DNA from: Cyanobacteria bacterium UBA11153
GTDB taxonomy: Bacteria; Cyanobacteriota; Cyanobacteriia; Cyanobacteriales; Coleofasciculaceae
Assembly: GCA_003511885.1 (NCBI GenBank)
Contig: DOIX01000322.1
Coordinates: 6,769-21,613, forward strand
Direction of reading: 5' to 3'
Length of the DNA stretch: 14,845 nt
Of this stretch, positions 13,846 to 14,845 are shown one piece after another; position 1 is the first letter of the stretch, and every line of letters starts with the position of its first letter. The position numbers and the translations under genes are program-made. Below the pieces are notes generated by a model. It saw only the letters and a program-made list of their open reading frames with translations. It searched no databases and was not told the DNA's origin.

Positions 13846-14730
13846 TTAAACAGACAAAACTTCCATTTTATCCAGTGGAAACTCTAGTACTTCCCTTTGC
13901 TGCAAATACAAATGAGCAACCCTCCTTGCCAGATTACGGATTCTGCCAATGTAACGAGTTCGCTCTGTAACTGCAATTACCCCCCTAGCATCGAGCAAGT
14001 TAAAAGAGTGAGAACATTTTAAAACATAGTCAAGTGTAGGTGCTACTAGTCCCCGCTTGATGAGTTGTTCTGCTTCTTGCTCGTAGAGACTAAATAGTGT
14101 AAAGAGTAGCTCGGGGTTAGATGCCTGAAAGTTATAGGTGCATTGCTCAATTTCTCCCTGAAGGTGAACATCGCCATAAGTAACGCGATCGTTCCACTGG
14201 ATTTTGGTAAAGGCATCCACGTTCTGAAGATACATCACCAATCGCTCCAGACCGTAAGTAATCTCAATAGAGACAGGACGACAATCAATGCCACCACACT
14301 GCTGAAAGTAAGTGAATTGGGTAATCTCCATCCCATCAAGCCAAACTTCCCAACCCACGCCCCATGCACCCAGGGTAGGGGATTCCCAGTTGTCCTCAAC
14401 AAACCGAATATCGTGATCTTCAGGATGAATACCTAATGCCTTCAGGGAATCCAGGTAAATCTCCTGAATATTATGGGGAGATGGCTTAATCAGGACTTGG
14501 TACTGGTAGTAGTGCTGATAGCGGTTGGGATTTTCGCCATACCGTCCATCCGTTGGTCGTCGGCAAGGTTCCACATAAGCGACAGACCAAGGCTCAGGTC
14601 CAATTGCTCTTAAGAAGGTATGAGGACTCATCGTACCCGCACCTTTCTCCGTATCGTAGGGTTGGGCGATCAGACAACCGCGATCGCTCCAGAATTGGTT
14701 TAACGTAGCAATGACTGACTGGAAGTTCAC
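13846..14730 (-). CDS. glyQ: Glycyl-tRNA synthetase alpha subunit
   Basis: This is the catalytic alpha subunit of the bacterial alpha2-beta2 glycyl-tRNA synthetase, which charges tRNA-Gly with glycine in the cytoplasm; the beta subunit (glyS) is not in the window and would be encoded elsewhere, as is common in cyanobacteria. The 294 residues start [14 protein letters not shown] and include [20 protein letters not shown] (23-42), class II motif 2 [18 protein letters not shown] (53-70) and the motif 3 region [12 protein letters not shown] (158-169). The length is normal and nothing is missing. The start is GTG at 14730, with AAAGG six nt upstream; the N-terminus matches the family from the first residue. 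Confidence 0.97.
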   Translation of the reverse strand: MNFQSVIATLNQFWSDRGCLIAQPYDTEKGAGTMSPHTFLRAIGPEPWSVAYVEPCRRPTDGRYGENPNRYQHYYQYQVLIKPSPHNIQEIYLDSLKALGIHPEDHDIRFVEDNWESPTLGAWGVGWEVWLDGMEITQFTYFQQCGGIDCRPVSIEITYGLERLVMYLQNVDAFTKIQWNDRVTYGDVHLQGEIEQCTYNFQASNPELLFTLFSLYEQEAEQLIKRGLVAPTLDYVLKCSHSFNLLDARGVIAVTERTRYIGRIRNLARRVAHLYLQQREVLEFPLDKMEVLSV

Positions 14731-14845
14731 AACAGACCTTTACTCTCTCTTCTTCTCAGCCTACTACTCATTGCCTTGTGACGCAAATCCTATGTATTTA
14801 GGGGCTTTGAGCTATTTTAAAATTTTTTTTGCCAAAAAGCTTGAC
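14731..14845 (-). promoter_or_regulatory. glyQ: glyQ upstream leader; promoter not resolved
   Basis: The ribosome binding site AAAGG lies at about 14737-14741 on the minus strand, after a purine-rich stretch (GAGAAGAAGAGAGAG). Further upstream is an A/T tract (about 14814-14832) that could hold the promoter, but no pair of -35/-10 boxes with a proper spacing stands out. Confidence 0.35.

Overview
The window looks like a filamentous cyanobacterial chromosome segment. The evidence is the gene content (a Cmp/Nrt-type ABC operon whose ATPase is fused to a binding-protein domain, a Dxr-type isoprenoid enzyme, a DUF4079-like protein, split GlyRS), at least 13 copies of the HIP1 octamer GCGATCGC, and several clusters of degenerate 7-bp tandem repeats (STRR type). 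All nine intact protein genes lie on the minus strand, so the region is transcribed from high to low coordinates.

From right to left: glyQ (13846-14730); a short spacer packed with palindromes; a four-helix DUF4079-like membrane protein (13206-13703); a ComEC-type DNA-uptake channel (10620-13010); a 473-bp spacer holding a probable ~320-bp MITE-like element and a hairpin that could end comEC transcription; an M16 zinc peptidase (8860-10146); a fructosamine-kinase-family protein (7863-8765); dxr of the MEP isoprenoid pathway (6388-7584); a 774-bp spacer with a frameshifted 77-codon ORF of unknown family; then a four-gene transporter operon (192-5613).

The transporter operon encodes a Tat-type lipoprotein binding protein, a permease, an ATPase fused to a binding-protein-like domain, and a second ATPase. 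Automatic annotation would probably call it nrtABCD (nitrate). The binding protein looks like CmpA instead: it has HPEE with Glu270 where NrtA is recalled to have Lys, plus CmpA-like segments such as GGQWQMPMP and [11 protein letters not shown]. There is no nirA or narB in the window and no NtcA box upstream. I therefore favour cmpABCD, the high-affinity bicarbonate transporter BCT1, and keep nitrate as the alternative.

No complete novel system is visible. The points worth a second look are the repeat biology (a heptamer array translated inside the M16 peptidase, mirrored heptamer clusters inside the transporter operon, two HIP1 sites forming a 14-bp stem, the MITE-like element), the frameshifted small ORF directly upstream of cmpA, and a ComEC whose C-terminal domain has lost the usual metal-binding motifs.
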